From Poa pratensis (lineage: Eukaryota > Streptophyta > Magnoliopsida > Poales > Poaceae), in assembly GCA_947311845.1 (NCBI GenBank), contig CAMZMU010000041.1:129711840-129775839 (forward strand): a stretch of DNA of 64,000 bases, in the 5' to 3' direction. Position 1 is the first letter of the stretch. The number at the start of each line of letters is the position of its first letter. This document shows positions 33,054 through 44,635 of this stretch, piece by piece. The translations under genes were made by a program, and so were the position numbers. The notes beneath the pieces were generated by a model. That model was given only the letters and a program-made list of their open reading frames with translations, ran no database searches and was not told where the DNA came from.

Positions 33054-35186
33054 TTTTTTATGAGAAAACAGCCTGGCTGCTTTTCATTGCGAATAGGGAG
33101 AGAGTTCATCAATTACACACTCGGAGATTGAGCAAGAGAAAGAACAGAACAAAAAAATCTCAGTCGGGTTCTAGGGGTCTCTCTAGGAGAGCCAACACCC
33201 TTTTTCTACCAGCATTAACCCAATCCCTTGCCTCAGCCAGGATCGCCTAAAGGAGCTGGGTAGGCGACGACATCTTGTTGTGGAAAGTCCTCCCATTGCG
33301 CTCCAGCCACAGCAACCACCAGACAAGTGGGACGATGGAACGCCAGTTCTTCGCCACGTCCTGGCTTAGGCATGAAGAAGTGGAGAGCAGCCAATCCGTC
33401 AGGGACGTCGTGGCTGTCGTCGGCGTCAGGGTGGAGGGGAACGACGCTTTGTTGATCACCAATTGCCACACCATCAGCGAGTAGGGGCAAGTGGCCAGCA
33501 GGTGGGTCGTCGTCTCCGGTTGCACACCGCAGAGAACGCACATAGGGTTGTGCGGCCATCCCTTGCGCGCAAGGTTATCGGCAGTTTGACAGCACCCTTG
33601 CACAGCTAGCCAGGAGAAGAATCGGCACTCCAAAATGAGGTCGGGGAAGACAGGGCGGATAGATCCGATGAATTGCGCATCGTATGCCGACTGGGCTGAG
33701 TACATTTGCCGTCCATTTCCACCGTAGCCTGTCGGGCACGACTTGCAGAAGGTGCACGTCGAGGAGCAACGTCCAGAGCTGAGTGAACTGGATGATAGCC
33801 GGCCTTGGGAGATCAGCTTTGAAATGTCTAACCCATTTTTCATCCATGAGAGCTCCTTTGATCATGATTTGCCGCAGTGTGCATTGCTTGAACAAGTCAG
33901 GGAATGCAGCGCTGAATTTGCCCGCCTCATGCCACGGGTCCGTCCAGAATTGCGTGGCTGCACCATCCCCGATCAGAAACTGAACGGAGACCACGAATAG
34001 AGCTCTAACTTTTTCATTAACCCTGCCCAGGGCTTGTTCGTCGACATCCAGCTTTGCCACAGCCAGCGGCATCTGAGAGCAATGCTGCGGGTTGCCAGGT
34101 TGGGGATTCCCAGGCCACCGTATTCCTTCGGAGAGCAAACCTTTTTCCAATTTACCAGGCAGCGGCCACCAGTTGCCACGTCCTTGTTTGCCCAGAGGAA
34201 ACCTCGTGCAACTTTGTTTAGCTTCTTCAGTAGCCAAGCAGGGGGGTGCATGATCATGAGCTGGAAGATTGGCATGGCGTAAATGACAGAGATGGGCAGC
34301 GTCAAACGGCCGGCAGTGGTGTTAATAGGTCTCCAGGAAAGCATCATGTTCAGGACCTTGTCCAAGGCAGGCTGCACATCAGCGCGGCGTAGGCGCGTGA
34401 CCGACAGAGGCATCCCTAGGTACGTGCACGGCAACGGTGACAGAGGACATTAGAGCTGAAGCAGCAGCGGCTGAGTGTCCATTCCGTCACATCTGATCGG
34501 CGAAATTGAGCTTTTGCTGAAATTGGTGCGCAGACCCGTCGCCTCCCCAAACACCTCCAGAATTTGCTTTACAGCTCTGACATCCTCCATGGTTGGGTTG
34601 ATGAATAGAACGACGTCGTCCGCATAAAGAGATGCACGATATCTCGGAATCTGTCCCCCGATGGGGCTGAGGGCTCCCAGTTCATCCGCTTTGGCAAGTA
34701 GAGCAGACAACACATCCATAGCTAGCACAAAAATCAACGGTGACAGTGGGTCTCCTTGCCGCAGGCCACGATCCGACCGCCTTGCTAGTCTTAACACTGC
34801 CACTTTGGTATTGCTGCCTAAGAGACCTGACGCCAAAGCTGCAAAAGATTATAGGCCGATCAGCCTCATCTGCTTCTTCGCCAAGCTGATCATGAAGGTC
34901 CTTGCAAGACGTTTACAGCCGAAGATGGACCTGCTGGTATCACCATCGCAACGTGCTTTCATCAAGACACGGGTAATCCATGACAATTTTAACTATGTCA
35001 GGGGTCTTGCACGTGCATACTACCTGAAAAAACGCCAGCACTCTTGGTAAAACTGGACGTGGAAAAGGCTTTCGATAGCCTCTCGTGGGAATTTCTTCTT
35101 GAGGTCCTTGAGGCAAAGGGTTTTGGCCGCCGATGGCGTGACTGGATTTCGGTGATCCTAGCTTCGGCTTCTTCACGGATCCTTGT
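33054..35186 (-). mobile_element. LINE-d: 5'-truncated, 5'-inverted L1-type insertion
   Basis: It is flanked by CACTATGGTTT at 33043-33053 and 35187-35197. Reading the minus strand from about 34790 down to 33054 gives the 3' part of ORF2: RGLRQGDPLSPLIF, LYADDVVLF, PCTYLGMPLS, WKKVCSPKEYGGLGIPN, CVLCGVQPETTTHLLATC, then an A run at the 33054 end. From about 34786 to 35186 the part that should precede it (LLPKRPDAKAAKDYRPISL, FIKTRVIHDNF, KLDVEKAFDSLSWEFLLEVL) is on the plus strand. The 5' segment is therefore inverted relative to the 3' segment, as twin priming produces. Stops and frameshifts are scattered, for example at 35048. Confidence 0.87.
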
Positions 35187-36180
35187 CACTATGGTTTATC
35201 TAAGCAACATTACGACATATGAGAGTTGTAAGATCTTTAGTTATGGATGTCTTATATTAATACTCTACTCGAAGTCAGAACACAATAGTCGATTATTCAA
35301 GATAGTCGTTGTTGGTCGATCGGTTCTTGAACACTTATGTATGAGTTACTACACGCACCTGGACGCCCATAGATATCCAGCATGTCCTCACGGAAGAATT
35401 AATAGCTAAACCGAAGAACAAACCTTCCTTTGTGAGAACTGTTTAATTTATGAAGATAGCATAAACATGCCTTTGTCCAATCACACCCGTTGTGCGAATA
35501 ATTGTGAATGGGGTGCACCGGAAGGATTTGAGCGTGATATTAGGAGACCCATTGTTTCTCTAGAATGTATGCACTGGTTTTGTTGGTGTCTTAGGTTACC
35601 GCGTGTAAGTTAAAATGTAGCTACTCACTACGCTTCCGTTTAGGAAGAGTACAAGGACGACTGCACCTTACTAAACTTTCAGTTTCAGACGGTTGCGTGC
35701 ACGGTACCTGGGTGACTCGAGTTTCGCGTGGTTTCGGAGAAGCCATCAAGGTCATTTTCTGTAACATCAACTAGCAGTGGTATATGAAGATCAAATCCAT
35801 GAAGAGCAGAGTATACAACTGTACGGAATCTACATAGTATACCTATCGAATAAGAAACCTGCCTTGTAGGATTTTCTGCAAGTTCGTCTCTTCAAATCCT
35901 TAAATCTCCTAACAAATATCTGAATTTTGTTCACAAGATTCTGAAGTTTTATCTCAAATCAATTTCCTATGGCCCGAAGACAAGCGGCACGAATTGAATC
36001 CCAATCCAACAATCGAAAGTGATTAGGTGTTCACCTTGTTGGCTTATAGTACTCGGAGTCGGACTTGAGCACTAGACTGCAAAATCCCAATCCGACTCGA
36101 ACACAACTCGTGTATCGATCCTCATAAATAAGCTGTCATTGTGATGCTATGTGCTCCGTCGAGCTCAATCGCGAAAGGGC
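35187..36180 (+). repeat. Cyclin-unit 5' flank, copy 3 (proximal part)
   Basis: Continues from LINE-d to the cyclin C start codon. It parallels 5060-6130 and 9990-10404, but most of the 9733-10100 equivalent is missing near 35870. It lacks the Stowaway and Tourist elements. It ends with a TATA-like CATAAATAAG at 36123-36132, 49 bp before the ATG. Confidence 0.8.
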
Positions 36181-36327
36181 ATGGCCAATCCCGCCGGCAT
36201 GGCCAATCGGGCCAAACTCCCGTCGCTGCCGCAGCCGGCGACGTCCCTACAGCATCCGGACCAAGCCTACGTCCCATCGCCGCGGGTCGCTCCTCTCCAG
36301 CCTGCCCCGCGGTCGCGCCCGGAATGA
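36181..36327 (+). pseudogene. Cyclin C: 5' coding remnant of an F2-type cyclin
   Basis: The ATG at 36181 opens MANPAGMANRAKLPSLPQP and continues for about 47 codons of the N-terminal leader, then reaches TGA at 36325-36327. At that point the sequence changes to 3'-flank sequence (GGAATGAG, then ATGCAACTATGCAAGAAA), which lies after the cyclin gene at about 51922. One deletion thus removed the whole cyclin box. The upstream TATA-like box is intact. Confidence 0.8.
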
Positions 36328-36406
36328 GCTTGTAATTTTTGGAATGCAACTATGCAAGAAAAAGCGTGCACTGGATCAGCCTAACATTTATAAGATGATA
36401 CATTGA

Positions 36407-36821
36407 GGGAGTAGAGATTTCTTACTCCCGAGCTCCAGTGCTCTCTCTAGTTACAAAAATTTTAAAAACATATGTATAATTTTTAGAAAAATCTGAAAAA
36501 AATCATGCTGTTGTCAAAGATATATCCCACAAACATGCAAAATCTTGATTTAAAATACTTTATATTTTGATGTACACAAAAATGACAAATGAGTGGATCT
36601 AAAAAATACATGCATTCAAATCTCCAAAATATAAAAGATTTGTCTTTTTTCTGTATCTCTATATATAAAGTATTTTAAGTCGATATTTTACACGTTTGTG
36701 GGATACATCACTAGCGACATGCAAGATTTTTTTTCAGATTTTTCTAAAACTTATACATACGATTTTTAATTTTTCTTAACAAGAGGAAGCACTAGAGCTC
36801 GGGGGCGAAAGGTGTTTTCTG
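36407..36821. mobile_element. MULE-type MITE, 415 bp
   Basis: It lies between two copies of GATACATTGA (36397-36406 and 36822-36831), a 9-10 bp duplication typical of Mutator-like elements. The ends form long imperfect inverted repeats around CTCCCGAGCTCCAGTGCT and its complement AGCACTAGAGCTCGGGGG, and pairing continues for more than 150 bp inward (TATATAAAGTATTTTAAG). It is AT-rich inside and non-coding. It inserted into the 3' flank after cyclin C. Confidence 0.82.
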
Positions 36822-36831
36822 GATACATTGA

Positions 36832-37631
36832 TTTTTTTAGATAAAGGATCTTTATTACTTAAGAGTTTTAAGCATTACACCCGGCCTCTGCATAACTGGG
36901 ATGCACACAGCCACAAGTTCCGGAGTACTCAATGCGGAAATAAAAAGGCGAATTACATATCAGAATGAGAAATTGTAAAGCCGCCTAAGGTGCTGGTAGG
37001 TCTATCCGGAGACTATGTTGCCATCCATGCCGGGAAAATAACTCCCTGACCGCCGCCTCCAAACGTGACGCCACCTCCAAAAACAAATCCCGATGCTCCA
37101 CACGCTGCAGGGCCGACCATGCTTGTAGCGTTGCTGTGCACTGATAAATAACCTGCATAAGAGAAACATTTGTATCGTTAAAAACCTTGTCATTTCTACA
37201 TAGCCATAGCGACCAAATAACGGCAATCGCTCCCACCCTACTAAATAGTTTAAACCTAGGATCCACCCCGTTTAACCAGCTGCCAAAAATGTTTGCAACG
37301 GTACGTGTAGGATGTAAGGTAGAACCTATCTGGATGGCTGACCATATAGACCTAGCGAACTCACACTGGAAGAATAAGTGTATAATAGTCTCGTCATGTT
37401 GACAGAAGACGCACTTTTTACTTCCGTGCCAATTGCGTTTGGCAAGGTTATGTTTTGTAAGAATTACATCTCGACGAAGATACCACGCAAAGACCTTAAT
37501 TTTTAGCGGGATCTTCATCTTCCAAATTTTATTATTATCCTTAATATCGACTGGTATTTCGGGTAGGATTAATGCTCTATACATAGAATCAACCGAGAAT
37601 TTACCATTCTTCGTAAGATTCCAAAAAAAAT
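36832..37631 (-). mobile_element. LINE-e: 3'-end fragment, antisense
   Basis: An antisense 3' fragment of the same LINE family as LINE-c. The frame 37584-36985 (199 codons) encodes the zinc tail (CVFCQHDETIIHLFFQC, then FGSWLNGVDPRFKLFSRVG) with only scattered differences from LINE-c. The A tail reads as a T run at about 36832-36838, immediately at the end of the MULE duplication. The right end is at about 37631 in an A run. No clear target duplication. Confidence 0.82.
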
Positions 37632-38030
37632 TATACTAACTAGGATGAGTAACTTCATCTTTATGAGCTCGAGTAGCAGGACTTCTCGAGAGGGTTAAAT
37701 TCACCCTGAATGAAACCACATGCTCCCTATAAATTGTCCATGAGAGAAATAATAAATTGCCTTCACCAAATAAAAGATTGTAGATGTGCACCCACCACCA
37801 TGATATAAGAAGAATGATGCAGCGAACAGAAAACTATGAGCTAACAATATGTTTTGCAATCTGGAAAGATAGAAAATTGACTGCCATATTTTGATCATGT
37901 TCTTTGGACGTGAGGCAAAAATATCTGTAGCTGAGTTCGTGGGCCTGGGAGACGTCGGGATCTAGAACATAATCCTTTTGCCTTTTCTGAGATCTAGAAC
38001 AGTTCGTCACTCACCTGCGTGTCACACTCT
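37632..38030 (+). repeat. Cyclin-unit 3' flank, copy after cyclin C
   Basis: Continues the 3' flank after LINE-e with GATGAGTAACTTCATC, CACCCACCACCATGATATAA, TTTTGATCATG and CTGGGAGACGTC. No coding content. Confidence 0.75.
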
Positions 38031-38039
38031 CACCTGTAT

Positions 38040-38369
38040 TGCACAATTCTCACACGATGTCTGGATACAATAAGTATTTCACATCAAGAAAGAGGATCTA
38101 GAAGTAGAGCCAAGGTAGGAGGAAGGATTACAACAAGGGGAAAAGGGAGAGAGCCGTGTCCAGTGTTCTGTTCTTTGATGTCGCTGATACCTTCGATCCG
38201 GATTATCGGATTATAGTACGTAACTTTTTCCCCTATAACACCCAGGCTTTATCAAACTGGGAAGTAGGTGCGATGATAAAATTAATCAACAAACCTAAGA
38301 AAGTCTAATTTAATTCTCGTTTTACCGGGCTTGATGCAGTTCCTCTAAAAAAAACCCATTGTCGAGAAG
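38040..38369. other. No recognisable feature
   Basis: Non-coding segment between a 3' flank and the next 5' flank. I see no similarity to other parts of the window. Confidence 0.45.
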
Positions 38370-39052
38370 ATGGACCCCTGTTCAGCTTCCACCCAGGCTC
38401 CGTGCTCATACGCATTGGCACCATTTTGATGGAGGCTAACATCATAGACGTTTGCGGCTGATTCTGCTGCTGCTTAGTGTCTCCGGTGTCTCCACGCTGA
38501 GGAACCTGTCTCGCTCGCTCAATCGCATAGCCCCACGGTGTGTCGAGATCGTAGTTGCCACTCTTAAATGTTTAATTAATTAACCGCATACATACCTCTT
38601 AATCATCTATTTGATTGAATTTACTGCATTGTGCTAGTTCTATTGAACTTTCAACAAGATTGGGTGAAAGTTGAAACAAGGGGGTTCGAAATTTCTGAAA
38701 AGTAGATTCGCAGAACTATATGAAAGTTCGTCTCTTCAGTTCTTTAAATCACATAAGTAACAAATTTCTGAAATTTCTTCACAAGGTTCTGAAATTTTTA
38801 ACTCAAAAAACGATTTCCTATGTCCGGAGACAGGCCGAAGGAACTAAATCCCAATCCAACATCCAACGGCGATTAGGTGTTCACCATGTTGGCTTACACT
38901 ACTCGGAGTCCGACATGAGTACGTACGCGCACAGCGCACAAGGCTGCAAAATCCCAATACGACTCGAACACGATCGAACTCGTGTATCGATCCTCATAAA
39001 TAAGCTGTCGTTGTGATGCTATGTGCTCCGTCGAGCTCAATCGCCAGAGGGC
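38370..39052 (+). repeat. Cyclin-unit 5' flank, copy 4 (proximal)
   Basis: Matches 9733-10404 and 13780-14330 (GCTCATACGCATTGGCACCA, CGCTCAATCGCATAGCC) and leads into cyclin D. Only the proximal part of the flank is present. Confidence 0.8.
38995..39004 (+). promoter_or_regulatory. TATA-like box upstream of cyclin D
   Basis: CATAAATAAG lies about 50 bp before the ATG at 39053 and is conserved at the same place in unit C (36123-36132). It is absent from unit B and altered in unit A. The spacing to the ATG is short, which would imply a short leader. Function is inferred. Confidence 0.4.
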
Positions 39053-39339
39053 ATGACCAATCCCGCCGGCATGGCCAATCGGGCCAAACTCCCGCCGCTG
39101 CCGCTGCCGGCGACGTCCCTGCAGCCTCCGCCCCCAGCCCACGACCCATCGCCGCGCGTGGATCTACTCCAGCCCGCCGAGGCTTACGATCAAGACATCG
39201 ACGCATACCTCCGGTCTATGGAGTTCGCTCCCAGGCGTCGGCCCGCGCCGGACTACATGGCGCTCCATACGAAGCGGGGTGAGCCGGTGACGCCGGCCTT
39301 GCGCGCTGTCCTCGTCGAGTGGCTCTACTCCCTCGCGCC

Positions 39340-40147
39340 TGTTGAAAATATAAGCAATTTAGCTATTGATTTAATCCGCGAAAACAGTAAATAGTTTATG
39401 ACTAGAATAACCAGAATTATACTAATCATGCGATCTACTTGAATAGTAGATAAATAGAACGAATCTAAAGCAACTACTATAAGCAGAAACTGTAGCAGTA
39501 TCGTAAACAGGAAGATCAAGTAATCATACGGTGCAGCGGCAGCCGAAGCGCTGGCGTTGCTGTTGTCGCCCATGTCGTCGATGAAGAGGCTGCCGATGTC
39601 GAGGAAGAAGTCGTCGTTGGGGAAGAACTCGATGTCAGTAGTCGCGCGAGTGCGCTCCCCAAAAATCTGATCGCCCCTCTCCCATACAGGATCACAAGAG
39701 GCGGGGTTCCGGAGGCCTACTGTCCCTTCCACCGGTGCACGCCGGAAGACAGGATGGAGAAGACTTGGAAAACGGCGGCGCAAGGTTTTGGAACAGTGGT
39801 GCGAGACCATGTGTTGCGCGTATATGCCAAAATTGGCTTGGTTCGGTTTTATATAGTGCAGGTTGGGAGTCAAAGCAGCCCTCATAAACGCGTTCGTTTA
39901 TGATTTAGAAACTGTCGTATTAAACACGTCCGTTTATGAATAAAAAACGGTCACAATAAACGTGTTTGTGAATCAGAAACGGCTGTATTAACCGTGTATG
40001 TTAATGAATTAGAAACGGCCATAATAAACGTGACCGTTACTAATTAATCAATGACTCATTAATTTTCCCAATTAACAAAATATAATAATGTGCCAATGAG
40101 AATTTCTGAATTTATCTTGGGCTAGTAAATACTAGTAAATTCCAACA
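39340..40147 (-). repeat. Copia 3' LTR (808 bp)
   Basis: TGTTGAAAATATAAGC at the left end, AATTCCAACA at the right. It contains, on the minus strand, a U3 block of about 36-bp repeats (39885-40046), a TATA box TATATAAA (39848-39855) and a long open frame through R and U5. Compared with the 5' LTR most transitions put A or T in this copy. Confidence 0.92.
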
Positions 40148-40705
40148 ATCCCCCACAAAGTCTCATTGGCTCATATCTCATCATTCAGTTCCAAAACATT
40201 GTTTTATATACCGGTACTCAGTGGAGACTGTTAAGTTGAACTTCCACTTAGAAACTTATGCTACACTAGATCACAACTTGGATAGTGGACTATGCCTTGA
40301 ACTACAAGTTTGCTGCGACTTAGTTTCACACAAGCCCTTGACCAATACTGAGCTGCCGCAAGGCTTCCCCGCGGGTGGAGCTTATGCGTCATACTCCAAG
40401 ACCTTTCATGAGTTTATTAAAGAGCACCCAACTCTCACGGACTGCGACGTTTAACAGTCAGACTCATATAGGTGTATTCCTCAAGAGATGCTCTGCAGGA
40501 CAACATCTCCGCTTATAAAAGTAAGCCACTTGGAATACATTAAGATAAATATCAACCTGCCATACAGAATAGAAGAGTATTGCATCTTCATGGAGTGGGA
40601 AATATAATATAAGGATACTCTCCTCTCAGCTGCCCAACAGCTTGTCTCCCACTTCTAATTCACGGGATCTCCGATCACATAGAGTAGGTTACCACTGTGG
40701 ACAAC

Positions 40706-43700
40706 TCATACCGTGGGTCTCAAACCCATCTCCCTCGATGCACTATCTATCACATTACGTGATAAACCCTTTGTGAAGGGATCTGCCAAATTCTTAGACG
40801 TTTGGATATAATCCAACGCAATGACTCCGGAGTTCTTTAATTTTCGGACAGATTTCAATCTCCTCTTCACATGCCTTGATGACTTCATATTATCCTTAGA
40901 ACTTTTAATCTTGTGTATCACAGTTTGATTATCACAGTTCATAAGGATAGCGGGTATTGGTTTTTCAACCACAGGTAAGTCCATCAAAAGCTCTCGAAGC
41001 CACTCTGCTTCAACAGTGGCTGTGTCCAACGCTGTGAGTTCTGCTTCCATAGTTGACCTCGTTAAGATGGTCTGCTTGCAAGACTTCCAGGAAACAGCTC
41101 CACCACCGAGTGTAAACACATAACCACTCGTGGCCTTAATCTCATCAGCATCAGATATCCAATTTGAATCACTATAACCCTCCAGTACCCTCGGGTATCC
41201 AGAGTAGTGAATTCCATAGCTCGCAGTGCCTTTTAAATAACGCATAACTCTCTCGAGCGCATGCCAATGATCATCTCCCGGATTAGAAACAAACCGGCTC
41301 AACTTGCTCACAGCAAAAGAGATGTCAGGCCTCGTGGCACAAGCCAAATACATAAGCGAGCCAATAATCTGAGAATATCTCAGTTGATCTCTAGCAGTCT
41401 GTTGATTCTTTCGAAGCAACACACTAGGATCATATGGTGTCGGAGAAGGCTTACAGTCGTCATACCCGAATCGACTCAAGACCTTTTCCACATAGTGAGA
41501 CTGAAGCAGTGTAATCCCACCATCACCATCTCTCAGCAGCTTGATGTTCAAGATAACATCGGCTACTCCTAGATCCTTCATCTCAAAGCAACGAGATAAG
41601 AAATCCTTAACCTCCTTGATTAGATCAAGGTTGGTTCCAAAGATCAGTATGTCATCGACATACAGACAGAGAATAACTCCCTCGCCCCCACCATAGCGAT
41701 AGTACACACATTTGTCAGATTCGTTTATAATGAAACCTGCAGCAGTTAAAGTTCTTTCAAACTTTTCGTGCCATTGCTTAGGAGCTTGCTTAAGGCCATA
41801 TAAGGACTTCAACAACTTGCACACCTTTGCTTCCTGACCAGGTACTACAAAACCATCGGGCTGATCCATGTAAATTTCCTCGTCTAACTCTCCATTTAGG
41901 AAAGCTGTCTTCACGTCCATTTGATGAACGAGAAGCCCATGTGAGGCAGCCAATGAAAGTAGCACTCGAATCGTGGTCAGTCTAGCCACAGGTGAGTAAG
42001 TATCAAAGAAGTCTTCACCTTCTTTCTGGGTATAACCCTTGGCCACAAGCCGCGCCTTGTACTTCTCAATAGTACCATCAGGCCTAAGCTTTTTCTTGAA
42101 CACCCACTTACATCCTACAGGTTTACACCCATAAGGACGATCAGTGACTTCCCAGGTTCCGTTAGCCAAGATGGAATCCATCTCGCTACGAACAGCTTCC
42201 TTCCAGTAGTCAGCATCAATAGATGCATAGGCTTCTGAAATGGTACTAGGGGTGTCATCAACAAGGTACACAATGAAATCATCACCAAAGGACTTTGCAG
42301 TCCTCTGTCTCTTGCTCCTAACAGGAGCTTCATTGTCATCCTCCACAGGGTTATCAGTGTGTTCTATCGAAATGGTAGGTTCAGGAATAACAGCTAATTC
42401 CTGACTAGATGTGCTAGGTATCTCCTGATTTGATGAGCTAGGCATACCCTTCATGGGAAAGATATCCTCAAAGAAAGTCGCATCCTTCGACTCCATAATC
42501 GTACCAACATGAACGTCGGATACCTCAGATTTGACTACCAAAAATCTATAACCAACGCTATGAAAAGCGTAGCCCAGAAGAACACAATCCACGGTTTTTG
42601 GTCCAAGCTTGCGCTTCTTGGGAATTGGAATATTGACTTTCGCCAAACAGCCCCAAGTACGTAAGTAAGAGAGTTTCAACTTTTTCCTTTCCCATTCCTC
42701 AAATGGAGAAACAGTTTTATCTTTTATGGGAACTCGGTTTAGGACATGACAAGCTGTCAATAGAGCCTCCCCCCACCATGCCTGAGACAGTCCCGAAGTG
42801 TCTAACATGGCGTTAACCAAATCAGTTAGAGTTCGGTTCTTTCTTTCAGCCACTCCATTTGACTGAGGCGAGTAGGGAGGCGTCCTCTCATGTATTATAC
42901 CATGTTCCGCACAAAACGAATCAAATTCATTGGAAAAATATTCTCCACCACGATCAGACCTTAGCCTTTTAATCTTTCGATCAAGTTGGTTCTCTGCTTC
43001 AGCTTTATAGTTTTTGAAGTAGTTTAAAGCCTCATCTTTTGTTTTCAGAAAATACACATAACAATATCTAGTGGAGTCATCAATAAGCGTCATGAAATAT
43101 TTCTTTCCGCCTTTTGTCAACACGCCATTCATCTCACAAAGATCTGAATGTATAAGTTCCAGTGGCGCCAAGTCTCTTGCCTCCGCAGCCGTATGAGACT
43201 TGCGAGGTTGCTTAGCTTGCACACACACTTGACACTTGGAACCTTTGACAGTAGTGAATTTCGGAATTAAATCCAAATTAGCTAGCCGCGTCATGCAACC
43301 AAAGTTAATATGACAAAGTCGTGAATGCCAAACATTATATTCAAATTCGTGACAAATATGATTAATAACTTTGGTGCAAATATCTGACAAAGATAGGCGG
43401 AACAAGCCTCCGCACTCATAGCCTTTACCAACAAATTGTCCATACTTAGATATTACAACTTTATTGGACTCGAAAACCAACTTATAACCATCTCGACACA
43501 GAAGAGATCCGCTAACGAGATTTTTATTGATGGAGGGCACATGATGAACGTTCTTCAGGCGCACGGTCTTCCCCGAAGTAAACTTCAGATCGACCGTACC
43601 AACACCACGAACAGAAGCATGTGAGTTGTTCCCCATCAGCACGGGAGAAGTCCCTGTGACCTGGTAAGAAGAAAACATGGAAGCATCAGCACAAACATGT

Positions 43701-43786
43701 ACATTGGCACCAGTGTCAATCAACCATTCAGGAGAATGACAAACTGAAAGAATGGTAGGAAATATACCGTACCCAGATTCCTTCAT
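40706..43786 (-). CDS. Copia Pol polyprotein (protease, integrase, RT, RNase H), 1026 codons
   Basis: Intact open frame. Protease site [12 protein letters not shown] near residues 17-28; GAG-pre-integrase [13 protein letters not shown] near 150; integrase core with [28 protein letters not shown] and [15 protein letters not shown] (the D, D and E of the triad visible) near 215-320; reverse transcriptase [52 protein letters not shown] and [10 protein letters not shown]; RNase H with GYSDSNW and [12 protein letters not shown]. Upstream in the same frame a CCHC knuckle ([14 protein letters not shown]) lies at about 43850-43900. The true start is earlier, in gag: gag and pol share one frame, separated only by TAA at 44000. 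Confidence 0.93.
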   Translation of the reverse strand: MKESGYGIFPTILSVCHSPEWLIDTGANVHVCADASMFSSYQVTGTSPVLMGNNSHASVRGVGTVDLKFTSGKTVRLKNVHHVPSINKNLVSGSLLCRDGYKLVFESNKVVISKYGQFVGKGYECGGLFRLSLSDICTKVINHICHEFEYNVWHSRLCHINFGCMTRLANLDLIPKFTTVKGSKCQVCVQAKQPRKSHTAAEARDLAPLELIHSDLCEMNGVLTKGGKKYFMTLIDDSTRYCYVYFLKTKDEALNYFKNYKAEAENQLDRKIKRLRSDRGGEYFSNEFDSFCAEHGIIHERTPPYSPQSNGVAERKNRTLTDLVNAMLDTSGLSQAWWGEALLTACHVLNRVPIKDKTVSPFEEWERKKLKLSYLRTWGCLAKVNIPIPKKRKLGPKTVDCVLLGYAFHSVGYRFLVVKSEVSDVHVGTIMESKDATFFEDIFPMKGMPSSSNQEIPSTSSQELAVIPEPTISIEHTDNPVEDDNEAPVRSKRQRTAKSFGDDFIVYLVDDTPSTISEAYASIDADYWKEAVRSEMDSILANGTWEVTDRPYGCKPVGCKWVFKKKLRPDGTIEKYKARLVAKGYTQKEGEDFFDTYSPVARLTTIRVLLSLAASHGLLVHQMDVKTAFLNGELDEEIYMDQPDGFVVPGQEAKVCKLLKSLYGLKQAPKQWHEKFERTLTAAGFIINESDKCVYYRYGGGEGVILCLYVDDILIFGTNLDLIKEVKDFLSRCFEMKDLGVADVILNIKLLRDGDGGITLLQSHYVEKVLSRFGYDDCKPSPTPYDPSVLLRKNQQTARDQLRYSQIIGSLMYLACATRPDISFAVSKLSRFVSNPGDDHWHALERVMRYLKGTASYGIHYSGYPRVLEGYSDSNWISDADEIKATSGYVFTLGGGAVSWKSCKQTILTRSTMEAELTALDTATVEAEWLRELLMDLPVVEKPIPAILMNCDNQTVIHKIKSSKDNMKSSRHVKRRLKSVRKLKNSGVIALDYIQTSKNLADPFTKGLSRNVIDSASREMGLRPTV

Positions 43787-43999
43787 CTCAGTGTCGCCGA
43801 TGACAACATTGGCAGTCTTGCCGCTGTTCTCCGATGTGCGAAGCTCATGGCGGTTAGGACAGCGAGGTGCCCAGTGATTCGGATCACCGCAAACATGGCA
43901 TGCTCCCTTCCTTGGCTTATTGTTGTTCTTCTTGAAGTTGGTAGACTGTGAAGGCTTGTGCCTATCGTCAGACTTGCCTTTACCCCCGATTTGTTCTTG

Positions 44000-44635
44000 T
44001 TAAACTTGGGCTTGTGGGGCGGCTGGTAACTTCTTCTGTACCACATGGGCACTAGAACCAGCCTCAGCAACTCGAGCACGTGTATCCTTTGCTCTCGCCT
44101 TCTCTTCAACATCAAGCGACCCAATGAGATCCGAAACGGAAAACTCTTGTCTCTTGTGTTTCAGAGAAGTAGCAAAGTTGCTCCACGAAGGTGGAAGCTT
44201 GGCGATAATGCCACCGGCAACAAACTTGTCCGGTAAATTACACTTAAAGTGCTCAAGTTCCTTAGCGAGTGACTGTATCTCATGAGCCTGCTGTACAACA
44301 GAGCGCTCATCAGTCATCTTGTAGTCATAGAATTGCTCCATGACGTACAGCTCGCTGCCAGCGTCCGAGGCACCAAACTTGGCCTCGAGCGCATCCCACA
44401 TGTCCTTGCCGTTATCAAACGACATATACGAGTCCACAATGGAGTCGTCAAGAACACTCAGAAGGGCACCCTTGAAAAGGGTATCGAGCTTCTCAAAAGC
44501 TTCCAGTTGTTCAGCATTGAGATCGCCCTCAGGCTTGCCTTTGGTGGCAGCATAGCAGTTACTGTTTTGAAACCAGTAAACTGCTCTCATGCGCCACCGT
44601 TTATACTGTACCCCTTTGAAGGGAAACGGCCTCAT
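44000..44635 (-). CDS. Copia Gag, N-terminal part, 211 codons
   Basis: Nucleocapsid-side Gag of the Copia element: KGVQYKRWRMRAVYWFQ near the start, MWDALEAKFGASDAGSELY, and LPDKFVAGGIIAKLPPSWSNF, the usual UBN2-type Gag layout. It ends at TAA 44000 in the same frame as Pol. Between about 43985 and 44030 the next frame encodes a basic stretch ([13 protein letters not shown]) that looks more like a Gag tail, so two compensating indels are likely. The ATG at 44635 overlaps the stop of the upstream LTR frame (ATGA). Confidence 0.82.
   Translation of the reverse strand: MRPFPFKGVQYKRWRMRAVYWFQNSNCYAATKGKPEGDLNAEQLEAFEKLDTLFKGALLSVLDDSIVDSYMSFDNGKDMWDALEAKFGASDAGSELYVMEQFYDYKMTDERSVVQQAHEIQSLAKELEHFKCNLPDKFVAGGIIAKLPPSWSNFATSLKHKRQEFSVSDLIGSLDVEEKARAKDTRARVAEAGSSAHVVQKKLPAAPQAQV

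Noticed and set aside
34661..35050. A separate host gene on the plus strand next to LINE-d
   Set aside because: From about 34786 it encodes standard RT motifs (LLPKR, DYRPISL) and is the inverted 5' segment of LINE-d.
40221..40454. Plus-strand 77-codon frame inside the Copia element
   Set aside because: Antisense to the Copia 3' internal region, no homology recognised, no promoter evidence.
43783..44124. Extra Copia gene in another frame
   Set aside because: It is the shifted reading of the Gag tail and zinc-knuckle region; the Pol frame gives the proper CCHC motif.
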